A stretch of 64,000 bases of DNA from Corynebacterium afermentans subsp. lipophilum (GTDB taxonomy: Bacteria > Actinomycetota > Actinomycetes > Mycobacteriales > Mycobacteriaceae): positions 124,001 through 188,000 of the forward strand of contig NZ_CP046530.1 in the NCBI RefSeq assembly GCF_030408375.1, written 5' to 3'. Position numbers and translations under genes: made by a program. The notes beneath the pieces are model-generated. The model had not been told where the DNA came from. It did not search any database and was given only the letters and a program-made list of their open reading frames with translations. The first letter of the stretch is position 1. Every line of letters starts with the position of its first letter. Below, in pieces: positions 8,777 to 18,025 of this stretch.

Positions 8777-8852
8777 GCGCCCGTAGCTCAACGGATAGAG
8801 CATCTGACTACGGATCAGAAGGTTGGGGGTTCGAATCCCTCCGGGCGCACCA
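8777..8852 (+). tRNA. tRNA-Arg(ACG), copy 2
   Basis: Same 73-nt sequence as 4432-4504, here with an encoded CCA (8850-8852). Flanks differ completely from copy 1, so only the tRNA itself is duplicated. A strong terminator follows at 8861. Confidence 0.97.
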
Positions 8853-8860
8853 TCTGTTTG

Positions 8861-8893
8861 AACGCCCCGAGCATCCCGCTCGGGGCGTTTTCA
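8861..8893 (+). terminator. tRNA-Arg terminator
   Basis: AACGCCCCGAGC / GCTCGGGGCGTT stem with a short loop and a TTTT tail, 8 nt after the tRNA CCA end. Confidence 0.9.
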
Positions 8894-9115
8894 TTTCTCT
8901 CAGGTTTCGGTAGCACCTAAGCGTTCATTATTAGGAACTTCAGAAAACCGTTTGAATCTGAAAAAGGCCTGATTAACTGCCCTTTCAGGGTTGCCACTTG
9001 CTTGAAAGCAGCTGTCCAAATTGGTAGGTTTTACGGCAGTTCCGCGGGAGAAGTGTGTTCTATGTACTTCTTCCTCGAATTTCTCCCATTTACAAAACCA
9101 ACCATTGGAGCCATC

Positions 9116-12100
9116 TTGAAGAACGCTTCCTCCCCGTTCGAGTTCAACTCGGACGCTGCCGCCCAGGGACCTTCGAACCCTGCGCGCTACAACGCAATGT
9201 CCTCCGCGGGCCACACCCCGCGCCGCCACTCCGGCAAGCGCTCCGTCATCGCCGGCATGACGTCTGTCTCCCTGGCGCTGGCGGGGCTGACGGTGCCGGG
9301 GATTAGTGGGGGTGTGGGAAGTGGCGCATCCTTGGCAAGTGCTCAAGAGACTGACACCACCACTATTGCTGCGAGATTCTCGGATTCTAAACTAACTGAC
9401 AATAAGTGGGCTGCGACGCTCACCCTTGACTTCGGCCAAGCTGCTCAGACTTTCAACAGTGTTCGTATCGAGGTACCTGCTGAAATTGAGTCGACTGACA
9501 CGTTCCCGGATAAAGCAAATTACAGCGTGCGATTGCTTAAAGGTAGAGACCTCGTTGAGGATCTCGGAGTTATTGAGGGAGTTGGGGGAGGCTCCCCTAA
9601 GGAACTACGGACGTTGGCGTTTACTCTTCCAAAGAGCGTGACCTTGCCTGATGAAAATCTGGCGCTTCAGTTCCGCTACGAGGATGGCACCTATTCCGAT
9701 TTTCCTACCGACGCGGGGGCTTCCGCAGCCAAGCTCCGAGCCGTAATCAACGAAGTTGATATGACGGGTTCGGTGTCTGATGTGGTGGTGGATCAGTACA
9801 AGAAGCCGGTTGAGGGCACCACGGTTGAGTTGGTTGACGGCAACGGTGAGGTTGTGGAGTCGACGACTGTTGGTGCTGATGGCAAGGTTGACTGGGCTGG
9901 TGTTCAGCCGGGTGATTACACGCTTCGTGTGACGACGCCGGATGGGTATTCCGATGTTGCGGACCAGTCGTTTACGGTCAAGCCTGGTGAGACCGGTAAG
10001 AAGCTTCCGGACCTTGGTATCGAAGCGCTTGATGGTTCGGTGTCTGATGTGGTGGTGGATCAGTACAAGAAGCCGGTTGAGGGCACCACGGTTGAGTTGG
10101 TTGACGGCAACGGTGAGGTTGTGGAGTCGACGACTGTTGGTGCTGATGGCAAGGTTGACTGGGCTGGTGTTCAGCCGGGTGATTACACGCTTCGTGTGAC
10201 GACGCCGGATGGGTATTCCGATGTTGCGGACCAGTCGTTTACGGTCAAGCCTGGTGAGACCGGTAAGAAGCTTCCGGACCTTGGTATCGAAGCGCTTGAT
10301 GGTTCGGTGTCTGATGTGGTGGTGGATCAGTACAAGAAGCCGGTTGAGGGCACCACGGTTGAGTTGGTTGACGGCAACGGTGAGGTTGTGGAGTCGACGA
10401 CTGTTGGTGCTGATGGCAAGGTTGACTGGGCTGGTGTTCAGCCGGGTGATTACACGCTTCGTGTGACGACGCCGGATGGGTATTCCGATGTTGCGGACCA
10501 GTCGTTTACGGTCAAGCCTGGTGAGACCGGTAAGAAGCTTCCGGACCTTGGTATCGAAGCGCTTGATGGTTCGGTGTCTGATGTGGTGGTGGATCAGTAC
10601 AAGAAGCCGGTTGAGGGCACCACGGTTGAGTTGGTTGACGGCAACGGTGAGGTTGTGGAGTCGACGACTGTTGGTGCTGATGGCAAGGTTGACTGGGCTG
10701 GTGTTCAGCCGGGTGATTACACGCTTCGTGTGACGACGCCGGATGGGTATTCCGATGTTGCGGACCAGTCGTTTACGGTCAAGCCTGGTGAGACCGGTAA
10801 GAAGCTTCCGGACCTTGGTATCGAAGCGCTTGATGGTTCGGTGTCTGATGTGGTGGTGGATCAGTACAAGAAGCCGGTTGAGGGCACCACGGTTGAGTTG
10901 GTTGACGGCAACGGTGAGGTTGTGGAGTCGACGACTGTTGGTGCTGATGGCAAGGTTGACTGGGCTGGTGTTCAGCCGGGTGATTACACGCTTCGTGTGA
11001 CGACGCCGGATGGGTATTCCGATGTTGCGGACCAGTCGTTTACGGTCAAGCCTGGTGAGACCGGTAAGAAGCTTCCGGACCTTGGTATCGAAGCGCTTGA
11101 TGGTTCGGTGTCTGATGTGGTGGTGGATCAGTACAAGAAGCCGGTTGAGGGCACCACGGTTGAGTTGGTTGACGGCAACGGTGAGGTTGTGGAGTCGACG
11201 ACTGTTGGTGCTGATGGCAAGGTTGACTGGGCTGGTGTTCAGCCGGGTGATTACACGCTTCGTGTGACGACGCCGGATGGGTATTCCGATGTTGCGGACC
11301 AGTCGTTTACGGTCAAGCCTGGTGAGACCGGTAAGAAGCTTCCGCCGCTTGATATTCAGAAGGATGCGCCACCGGTTTCTGCGACGCCAACTAGTACGGC
11401 TGCGCAGCCGTCGAAGCCGACTACCTCGGCTCCGTCCTCGACCGCGAAGCCGACTACGACGAAGCCGACCACTTCGGCTCCGTCCTCGACCGCGAAGCCG
11501 ACTACGACGAAGCCGACTACCTCGGCTCCGTCCTCGACCGCAAAGCCGACTACGACGAAGCCGACCACTTCGGCTCCGTCCTCGACCGCGAAGCCGACTA
11601 CGACGAAGCCGACCACTTCGGCTCCGTCCTCGACCGCGAAGCCGACTACGACGAAGCCGACCACTTCGGCTCCGTCCTCGACCGCGAAGCCGACTACGAC
11701 GAAGCCGACCACTTCGGCTCCGTCCTCGACCGCGAAGCCGACTACGACGAAGCCGACTACGACGAAGCCGACCACTTCGGCTCCGAAGCCGACTGCCGCA
11801 CCCGCACCTTCCACGGACTCCAAGCCGGAGGAGAAGAACCCGAGCATCGTCGGTACCATCACCGACCCGGAGGGCAACCCGCTTCCGCCGACGAAGGACA
11901 AGGACGGCAAGCCGCAGCTGCCGACCGTGATCGTCAAGGACAAGGACGGCAACCAGGTCGTCGACCCGATCCAAGTGGACGAGAATGGTAACTTCGAGGT
12001 GCCGGCGCTGCCGGAGGACGGCGATTACGTGGTGATCGTCGACGCGCCGGACGGCTTCAATGATCCGAAGCCGCAGGTTGTGCCGGTGCAGAAGGGCGAG

Positions 12101-14587
12101 ACCTCCAAGCTGCCGCCGATCACGGTGGACAAGCCGGAGATCGATCTGGACAAGAACAAGCCGGCTGCGAAGCCGGGCTCTGTCCACGGCTGGTTGGTCG
12201 ATGAGTCCAACCGTCCTATCACTGGCTCGGACATCAAGCTGGTGAAGAAGGGGGTTACGGACCCGGAGACCGGTGAGACGTTCGATTACGAGGTCCCGAT
12301 CGAGGTTGACGCGGATGGCTACTTTGTCACCCCGCCGATCGACTTCAAGTACTTCCCGGAGGGCAAGGCTGACTTCGATCTTGAGGTCACCCTGCCTGAG
12401 GGCTGGCCGGATGCGGACATCAACGGCGACAAGATCAACCGCACCGTGACTGTCGAGGCAGGCGAGTCCACCCCGGTTGAGATCAAGGTTGAGGCGCCGA
12501 AGACGCAGTCCATCGTCGGCCGCGTCGACGACGGCAACGGCAAGGCTGTGCCGGGGACCACCGTTGTGGTGACCGACCCGCGCGGCAACTCCCGCGTCAT
12601 TCCAGTCGAAGACGACGGCACCTTCGAGGTTGACGATGTCATTCCGGGTGTCCACGACGTGGAGATCCTGACCCCGGGCCGCGGCAACGACGCGGACCCG
12701 ATCAAGGTCCCGGTGCGCACCGGCGAGAAGGTCGAGCTGCCGGAGATCCACCTGACCACGAACAAGTCCCTGAAGCTTGAGAAACGAGTATGGGGCCGCG
12801 ACGCCGACAACAACGGCAAGGTCAAGAATGAAGACGGTGAGCTTGTCGACGATGTGATGACCGTCAAGGACGGCGAGGACCTCATCTACGCCCTCATTGT
12901 CACCAATGACGGCGACGAGCCGATCAAGGACATCGAATTCGATGATCCGGAGCTGGAAAAGCGCAACATTGAGCTGACCATGCCGGAAGGCTGGACCGCC
13001 GAGTCTGAACTGGCACCGGGCGAGTCTAAGGTTTGGAGCGCCAAGATGAAGGCGCCGGAAGACGCGTTCGACTTCAACAACGTCGCAACCGCAAACGGTG
13101 TCACCTCCAAGGGTGAGAAGGTCGGCTCCCTGCCGGATTCCGCTTACACCAAGTTCCTGCGTGGTGCCGTGGACAAGAAGGTCAACGCCCGCTTTGCCAC
13201 GAACAAGGACAAGCCGGTTCAGGCTGCGGCCAACTCGCCGCTGGGCTTCACCTACGAGGTGAAGAACACCGGTTCCACCGCGATGGTTAACGTCAAACTC
13301 ACCGACATCGTCTACGAGGACGGCATTGACGAGAACGAGTGCAAGCCGGTTAAGGCGTCCGAAAAGACCGAGGACAGCCAGTGCTACGACCTTGATGTCA
13401 AGGCACCGGAAGGCTTCACCGGCACGCTGCTGCCGGGCGAGCGTGTGGTCTTCACCGCTGAGCTGCCGGAAGGCCTCAAGCCGGGCGCGAAGCACCACAA
13501 CGCTGCTGAGGCTCGCGGCGAGCTTCCGGCACGTCCGGGTCGCGGCGGTAGCTACGAGGGCGAACCGGACTACGGCGACGACCCGTCGTCCGTGCTGATC
13601 ATCTCCCCGAAGGACAACATCAAGGGCAACGCCCACGTTGTGGTCTCCGAGGGTGCGGAGCTCGACTCCAGCGACCTCCGAGTTGTCGCCTGGGTCGATG
13701 AAAACGCCAATGGCAAGCAGGACCCGGACGAGAGCCTGAGCGGCCTGAAGCTCACGCTGGTGCCGTCCGACGGCACGCCGTCCTTCGCCGGTAATGCCGA
13801 TGAGAACGGCAACGTCCTGTTCGAGGGCACGCCGTACGGCAAGTACACGGTGAAGATTGACAGCCCGGGCGAGCTGCGCCTGGTCGACCCGAAGGATCCG
13901 GAGAACAACTCCTTCGATCCGGGTGCGGTCCTCGAGTCCAAGGAGTTCGAGGTCAACAAGGACGAGCAGTACATCAACCTCCAGCTGGAGACCCCGCGCA
14001 CCGCGGGTATCTCTGAAGGTAATGCCGGACAGCCGCAGGGCGAAGAGGAAGACAGCTCCCTGGGCAAGTGCCTGGCCTCTGCCTCCTCCGTGTCCAACCC
14101 GGTCGCGTGGCTGGTCCCGCTCGGCCTGCTCGGTGCCGTCATGGGTGGCATCGGCGTGATGTTCGAGGATGAGCTGAACCAGATTTCTGCTCAGGCCAAC
14201 GCAGCAATCCGTGAGGCAATGCCGAACGTCGATCTTGGTATCGGCTTCCAGCAGCCGGAGTGGGTCACTGAGATCCAGGGTCAGTGGCAGGCGCAGATCG
14301 ACCAGGTGAACCGTCAGCTGGCACAGATCAACCCGGCAGCCCCGGCTGCTGCGGGCGGCGTCGCTCTGCTGGCTATCGCTGGTTTGCTCACGGGTATCTT
14401 CTACGCCGGCTGTGAGGCGGGCTGGTTCGAGCCGAGCGAGGAGGGCAGCTCCGCTGGTAGCTCCTCCAAGGCAGACGCTGAGGGCACTGAAGATGTCGCT
14501 GGCTCCAGCAGCTCCAGCTCCGAGGGTGGCAGCTCCAAGAAGGATGAGGCTGACTCTGAGACTCAGCCGGAAGAGGCCGCCAACTAA
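9116..14587 (+). CDS. Giant repeat surface protein, six identical 89-aa repeats
   Basis: Secreted surface protein of about 1823 residues, probably an adhesin. I chose the TTG at 9116 because GGAG lies 5 nt before it. It gives an unusually long N-region before the hydrophobic core of the signal peptide; ATG 9197 and ATG 9062 are alternatives. Parts in order: an N-terminal domain to residue 217; six 89-residue Cna-B-like repeats, identical at DNA level except the end of the last; seven 16-residue Ser/Thr/Pro repeats; three further Cna-B/carboxypeptidase-regulatory-like domains; two DUF11-like segments; an SdrB-like domain (DENANGKQDPDE); and a C-terminal module with Cys1652 and Cys1766 flanking two hydrophobic helices. 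There is no LPXTG signal. Confidence 0.87.
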   Translation: MKNASSPFEFNSDAAAQGPSNPARYNAMSSAGHTPRRHSGKRSVIAGMTSVSLALAGLTVPGISGGVGSGASLASAQETDTTTIAARFSDSKLTDNKWAATLTLDFGQAAQTFNSVRIEVPAEIESTDTFPDKANYSVRLLKGRDLVEDLGVIEGVGGGSPKELRTLAFTLPKSVTLPDENLALQFRYEDGTYSDFPTDAGASAAKLRAVINEVDMTGSVSDVVVDQYKKPVEGTTVELVDGNGEVVESTTVGADGKVDWAGVQPGDYTLRVTTPDGYSDVADQSFTVKPGETGKKLPDLGIEALDGSVSDVVVDQYKKPVEGTTVELVDGNGEVVESTTVGADGKVDWAGVQPGDYTLRVTTPDGYSDVADQSFTVKPGETGKKLPDLGIEALDGSVSDVVVDQYKKPVEGTTVELVDGNGEVVESTTVGADGKVDWAGVQPGDYTLRVTTPDGYSDVADQSFTVKPGETGKKLPDLGIEALDGSVSDVVVDQYKKPVEGTTVELVDGNGEVVESTTVGADGKVDWAGVQPGDYTLRVTTPDGYSDVADQSFTVKPGETGKKLPDLGIEALDGSVSDVVVDQYKKPVEGTTVELVDGNGEVVESTTVGADGKVDWAGVQPGDYTLRVTTPDGYSDVADQSFTVKPGETGKKLPDLGIEALDGSVSDVVVDQYKKPVEGTTVELVDGNGEVVESTTVGADGKVDWAGVQPGDYTLRVTTPDGYSDVADQSFTVKPGETGKKLPPLDIQKDAPPVSATPTSTAAQPSKPTTSAPSSTAKPTTTKPTTSAPSSTAKPTTTKPTTSAPSSTAKPTTTKPTTSAPSSTAKPTTTKPTTSAPSSTAKPTTTKPTTSAPSSTAKPTTTKPTTSAPSSTAKPTTTKPTTTKPTTSAPKPTAAPAPSTDSKPEEKNPSIVGTITDPEGNPLPPTKDKDGKPQLPTVIVKDKDGNQVVDPIQVDENGNFEVPALPEDGDYVVIVDAPDGFNDPKPQVVPVQKGETSKLPPITVDKPEIDLDKNKPAAKPGSVHGWLVDESNRPITGSDIKLVKKGVTDPETGETFDYEVPIEVDADGYFVTPPIDFKYFPEGKADFDLEVTLPEGWPDADINGDKINRTVTVEAGESTPVEIKVEAPKTQSIVGRVDDGNGKAVPGTTVVVTDPRGNSRVIPVEDDGTFEVDDVIPGVHDVEILTPGRGNDADPIKVPVRTGEKVELPEIHLTTNKSLKLEKRVWGRDADNNGKVKNEDGELVDDVMTVKDGEDLIYALIVTNDGDEPIKDIEFDDPELEKRNIELTMPEGWTAESELAPGESKVWSAKMKAPEDAFDFNNVATANGVTSKGEKVGSLPDSAYTKFLRGAVDKKVNARFATNKDKPVQAAANSPLGFTYEVKNTGSTAMVNVKLTDIVYEDGIDENECKPVKASEKTEDSQCYDLDVKAPEGFTGTLLPGERVVFTAELPEGLKPGAKHHNAAEARGELPARPGRGGSYEGEPDYGDDPSSVLIISPKDNIKGNAHVVVSEGAELDSSDLRVVAWVDENANGKQDPDESLSGLKLTLVPSDGTPSFAGNADENGNVLFEGTPYGKYTVKIDSPGELRLVDPKDPENNSFDPGAVLESKEFEVNKDEQYINLQLETPRTAGISEGNAGQPQGEEEDSSLGKCLASASSVSNPVAWLVPLGLLGAVMGGIGVMFEDELNQISAQANAAIREAMPNVDLGIGFQQPEWVTEIQGQWQAQIDQVNRQLAQINPAAPAAAGGVALLAIAGLLTGIFYAGCEAGWFEPSEEGSSAGSSSKADAEGTEDVAGSSSSSSEGGSSKKDEADSETQPEEAAN
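9767..11346 (+). repeat. Six tandem 267-bp repeats, identical in DNA
   Basis: Six copies start at 9767, 10034, 10301, 10568, 10835 and 11102. I see no nucleotide difference between them until the last copy diverges after CTTCCG (about 11344). Each encodes an 89-residue beta-domain starting GSVSDVVVDQYKKPVEG. Complete identity, including third positions, indicates very recent expansion or homogenisation. Confidence 0.95.
11423..11758 (+). repeat. 48-bp tandem repeat, seven copies
   Basis: Units encode TSAPSSTAKPTTTKPT. Seven near-identical copies and a shortened extra one form a Ser/Thr/Pro stalk between the 89-residue repeats and the distal domains. Differences are a few synonymous bases. 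Confidence 0.92.
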
Positions 14588-14627
14588 GGTCCCGAGGGCT
14601 CTAGTCCATGGCTGAGCTCTCAAACGT

Positions 14628-14665
14628 GCCCCGGTCTCGTCGATAGGCATCGGCGAGGCCGGGGC
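14628..14665 (+). terminator. Probable terminator hairpin
   Basis: A 12-bp stem (GCCCCGGTCTCG with CGAGGCCGGGGC, one G-T pair) lies 40 nt after the stop codon. No long T run follows, so it may be a weak or factor-assisted terminator. Its loop holds the word GTCGATAGGCAT. Confidence 0.6.
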
Positions 14666-14690
14666 GCTGTATATTTACAGGTTTTAAATA

Positions 14691-14719
14691 TTGAGACGAC
14701 GCGCTGAAACGTATACATT
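14691..14719 (+). promoter_or_regulatory. Promoter of the LADTG surface protein
   Basis: TTGAGA at 14691 and TACATT at 14714 are 17 bp apart, fitting a sigA-type promoter. They lie about 50 nt before the ATG, leaving room for the leader with its GAGAGG ribosome-binding site. Confidence 0.55.
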
Positions 14720-14770
14720 CGTAGGTGCTTTCTGGGCTTTCGCGCGCTTTTTCACATTCGAGAGGTAATA

Positions 14771-16957
14771 ATGGCTTCAAACTCCAAGGTCAACCGCATC
14801 GCCGGGCTGTCGCTCGCCGCTGCAGTCGCGGGCACGCTGACGCTTGTGCCCGTTGCGAAGGCGGAAACCACGTCTCCGTCCTCGGAGTCCACCACGTCGA
14901 AGGCTCCGGTCGTCTCCACGGAGGACACCAGCTCCGCCGCCCCGGTGACGACGTCGAGTGAGTCGGCTGCGGGGTCCCCGAAGGCGTCGACAAGCAATGT
15001 TGCCCCCACGACCAAGGCGGACACCGCGCAGGAGTGGGCTGACATTCTCAAGGGATTCGCCTCTCTGATTGTCTCCTCGACGGCCGCGGGTTCCGGCACC
15101 TCGGGTGTGCAGTACACCTCCGACGACCACACCTACAGCGCAGTAGCCAGCAACCCGACCAACGGCCGCCTCTACGCCGTCTCTGACGAGGGCCACCTGC
15201 TGCGCATCCACCCACAGAGCGGCAACCTGAAGGACCTGGGCGAGATCCCGGGCTTCGACGCCGAGGAGATCACTTCCGCCGCCTTTACTAAGGACGGCAC
15301 GCTCGTGCTTATCGACGGCGAAAACGTCTACACCAAGGACCTCGCCGACGACGAAACCGGTACGAAGAGCACGCCGGAGAACCTCGATTTTGTGAAAAAG
15401 CCCGTTGAAGGCGTGCTCGATCTGCCCGAGCTTGCGTGGGCTCCGACAGACAATGACGCCGAGCTGGTCGCGCTTGCCACCGAGGGCGGCAAGGCGACGC
15501 GCTACACCCTGAACGTGAAGGACGAGAAGGCCACCGCCGACGAGGCTCCCGCCAAGGTTGACGAGAGCGTCAACCTGGACGACGTCGTCGCGTTCGAGTA
15601 CGCCTACCTGGCCGATGACGCCACCTTCTTCGCCGACGGCGAGGGCAACGCTGTCAAGCTTGACGACGGCAAGATCGTCGCCGTTGAGACGGACCGTACG
15701 GAAGAGGACAACTACAAGGCCGTGGCGGGCCTGGAGGCGAAGCCGCAGTCCGCTGACGTCGAGACCCCGGCAACCGAAGCTAACGCGCCGACCACCACTG
15801 CCGCCGATGCGCCCGCTGCTGCTGACTCCGCGACGGTTACCCCGACCACCACCGCTGAGCCGTCCCCGTCCAAGAAGGCCCCGAGCGTTGGCCAGCGGGA
15901 CGTTGAGGTCGTCGAACTCGACGTTGAAGTTGTCACTGCGGACGGTCGTTTCGTGGAGGGCGTCAACTTTGTCAGCAAGGACGGCGCCGTCGACGGCAGC
16001 ACCGACGAGACCGGCAAGGGCAAGGTTTCCCTGAAGCTGAACGATGCCTCGCGCGACAAGGACACCTTTAACCTGGCCATCGACGTGGCACCGGAAGGCT
16101 GGGGCGGCTCCGTGGCCGAGGTTCAGCGCGGCGCCAAGTCCGTGAAGTTCGTCCTCCCGGAGGGCGAGAACGCTTCCGCCACCACCACCGTTGCTGCGCC
16201 GAAGGACACGCCGACGTCGACGAAGAAGACGTCCGAGTCCAAGGACAACTTCTTCGAGGTGGACGTCCTGGTCAAGACCGCCGACGACAAGCTCGTCGAG
16301 GGCGCTGAGTTCAAGAGTGAGGACGGCCGCGTGGTCGGCACCACCGACGCCGACGGCCGCGGCCGTATCGGCATCGACTTGAAGAAGGACTCGCGCGACA
16401 GCAACCTCATTCAACTGACCCTGAAGGAAGCTCCCAAGGGCTACAAGAACACCGAGGTGCTCATCCGCCGCGACGAGGACAAGGCCGAGCTCGTGCTTCC
16501 GCGCGACCCGAACGCCACCCCGTCGTCCACGCTGAGCAAGCCGGACCAGGTGCTGAAGGTTATCGACCAGGTCCGTCCGGTGGCGTCGTCCTTCCTCGCC
16601 CCAGCGGCCGCACTGGCCGGCGCCGGTGGTCTGGCGGGTGCTGGCGGCTCGAAGAGCACCAATTCCACCAAGACCACGTTCGGCGGCACGAAGGTCACCT
16701 CCAGCAAGACCACGGGTCGTTCCACGGGCCGCTCCACCAGCGTGACCCCGTCCGCGAAGGTGGTTACCCGCAGCGGCAACTCCACCAATGTGGCGAAGTC
16801 GACTTCGACGACGCGTACAACCTCCTCCGACAATGAGCGCGACGGTGATCTCGCGGATACCGGTACCCCGATGCGCGCAATCATCGCGCTCGGTGTGCTG
16901 TCCGTGCTCATCGGTGGCGCCTACCTGGCACTGGGGCGCCGTCGCGAGAACCAGTAA
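14771..16957 (+). CDS. LADTG cell-wall-anchored surface protein
   Basis: 728-residue surface protein with a classical sortase signal. The start has GAGAGG 7 nt before the ATG. Residues 1-31 are a signal peptide ending near AKA. A Ser/Thr-rich segment follows, then a segment resembling a beta-propeller (YSAVASNPTNGRLYAVSD, LLRIHPQSGNL; about 115-330). Two copies of a roughly 90-residue SpaA/Cna-B-like domain come next (VEVVTADGRFVEGVNF and VLVKTADDKLVEGAEF), with a Ser/Thr/Lys stalk. The end is LADTG (694-698), a hydrophobic helix and RRRENQ. A sortase should cleave at LADTG; no sortase gene is in the window. The binding target is unknown. Confidence 0.88.
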   Translation: MASNSKVNRIAGLSLAAAVAGTLTLVPVAKAETTSPSSESTTSKAPVVSTEDTSSAAPVTTSSESAAGSPKASTSNVAPTTKADTAQEWADILKGFASLIVSSTAAGSGTSGVQYTSDDHTYSAVASNPTNGRLYAVSDEGHLLRIHPQSGNLKDLGEIPGFDAEEITSAAFTKDGTLVLIDGENVYTKDLADDETGTKSTPENLDFVKKPVEGVLDLPELAWAPTDNDAELVALATEGGKATRYTLNVKDEKATADEAPAKVDESVNLDDVVAFEYAYLADDATFFADGEGNAVKLDDGKIVAVETDRTEEDNYKAVAGLEAKPQSADVETPATEANAPTTTAADAPAAADSATVTPTTTAEPSPSKKAPSVGQRDVEVVELDVEVVTADGRFVEGVNFVSKDGAVDGSTDETGKGKVSLKLNDASRDKDTFNLAIDVAPEGWGGSVAEVQRGAKSVKFVLPEGENASATTTVAAPKDTPTSTKKTSESKDNFFEVDVLVKTADDKLVEGAEFKSEDGRVVGTTDADGRGRIGIDLKKDSRDSNLIQLTLKEAPKGYKNTEVLIRRDEDKAELVLPRDPNATPSSTLSKPDQVLKVIDQVRPVASSFLAPAAALAGAGGLAGAGGSKSTNSTKTTFGGTKVTSSKTTGRSTGRSTSVTPSAKVVTRSGNSTNVAKSTSTTRTTSSDNERDGDLADTGTPMRAIIALGVLSVLIGGAYLALGRRRENQ

Positions 16958-16970
16958 GGCCGCGTCGGGC

Positions 16971-17975
16971 CTAGAACACCTCGACGCGCCCGCCGACGGA
17001 CTCGATCTGCACCAGCTGCTTCTCCCAGCCGGGGGTGCCCGGGTGCACGCGCATGATCGGGCGCGAGGAGATCTCCACGGGCGAGACGGACTCGCGTCGC
17101 GCCCCCTTGCGCGCGGCCATGCGCAGGTGGGCGCGGTGGCCGGACTTGGTCAGCTCTTCAAGTGACTGGCTCTCGCCGGACAGTGAGTCGCGGGCGTCTT
17201 GGAGAAGGGTGATGAACTCGTCGAGCACGGGCACCAGCGATTCTGCGTTGGTCTCGCACATGTTGCGAACCAGGTCGGGGTCGGTGCTGGCCACACGCGT
17301 GGCGCCGCGGAAGGACCCGGCGGACAGGGATTGCGCCAGGGTGCCGCCGTGGTCGCCGACTAAAGCCAGCGCCTCGGCGATGACGTGGGGCAGGTGGGAC
17401 ACGCGGGCGACGGCCTCGTCGTGGCGGTCCACAGACACCGGCACCGCCTCCGCGCCGACCACTGCGGCCAGGCGGCACACCACGGTGAACAGCTCGGCCC
17501 ACTCGGGGTTGCCGGGGTGCTCGCGGGCGTAATCGAAGGTGACGGCCCACGCGGCGCTTGCGAACAGCCCTTCCTGGGAAGCGGTCCACCCGGAAAACTC
17601 CGTGCCGGCCATGGGGTGCCCGCCCACGTAGCGCGACTCCAGCCCGCGTTCGACCACCAGGTCATAGACCGGCTTTTTCACGCTGACCACGTCGGTGATG
17701 CCGCACGACGGCGCGAACTCGGCCACCTGGTCCAGCACCGAGGCCACGGCACGCATCGGCACCGCCACGACCACCAGCGCGCCGTCGTCCTCGGCGCGGC
17801 GCAGCACTTCTTCCACGGAGTCGGACACGTCGAAGCCGTCCCTGCGTGCGGCACCTGCGCCGTGCAGCGTGAACCCGTAGACGCGCTCGCCGCGCGCGTG
17901 TAGGTCGCGCATGAGCGATCCGCCGATGAGTCCGAGGCCGACGATGCACACTGGGGGCAGCTGATGTGTAGTCAC
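16971..17975 (-). CDS. tyrA: Prephenate/arogenate dehydrogenase
   Basis: Oxidative decarboxylation in tyrosine biosynthesis. 334 residues. The N-terminal Rossmann motif is VGLGLIGGSL (residues 11-20), followed by the TyrA core motifs VVSVKKPVYD, GGHPMAGTEFSG (substrate-binding His region) and HDEAVARVSHLPH. The start is GTG at 17975, preceded by TAGACT with a 7-nt gap, so the transcript is probably leaderless. In corynebacteria the enzyme is usually an NADP-dependent arogenate dehydrogenase; the sequence alone does not settle the substrate. The gene is divergent from the tadA pair and convergent with the LADTG protein gene. Confidence 0.93.
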   Translation of the reverse strand: MTTHQLPPVCIVGLGLIGGSLMRDLHARGERVYGFTLHGAGAARRDGFDVSDSVEEVLRRAEDDGALVVVAVPMRAVASVLDQVAEFAPSCGITDVVSVKKPVYDLVVERGLESRYVGGHPMAGTEFSGWTASQEGLFASAAWAVTFDYAREHPGNPEWAELFTVVCRLAAVVGAEAVPVSVDRHDEAVARVSHLPHVIAEALALVGDHGGTLAQSLSAGSFRGATRVASTDPDLVRNMCETNAESLVPVLDEFITLLQDARDSLSGESQSLEELTKSGHRAHLRMAARKGARRESVSPVEISSRPIMRVHPGTPGWEKQLVQIESVGGRVEVF

Positions 17976-17982
17976 TACACAC

Positions 17983-17988
17983 AGTCTA
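17983..17988 (-). promoter_or_regulatory. -10 box TAGACT before tyrA
   Basis: TAGACT, then 7 nt, then the GTG start at 17975. No ribosome-binding site is visible. Confidence 0.6.
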
Positions 17989-18011
17989 GTGACACCTCCG
18001 CGCCCGCGGAC

Positions 18012-18017
18012 TACGCT
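18012..18017 (+). promoter_or_regulatory. -10 box TACGCT before the tadA pair
   Basis: TACGCT is followed by 8 nt and the ATG at 18026. It is the second half of a compact divergent promoter region with tyrA. Confidence 0.5.
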
Positions 18018-18025
18018 TCGACACC

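Noticed and set aside
4432..8852. Integrative element with tRNA attachment sites
   Set aside because: No integrase, phage or conjugation gene lies between the two tRNA-Arg copies; duplication alone is reported instead.
9767..11346. CRISPR array
   Set aside because: The repeats are 267 bp, directly tandem, without spacers and in frame with a protein.
9605..14650. 1681-codon open frame on the minus strand under the giant repeat protein
   Set aside because: It mirrors the repeat structure and codon bias of the plus-strand gene, has no signal peptide or start site, and gives an Arg/Leu-rich sequence typical of antisense frames in GC-rich DNA.
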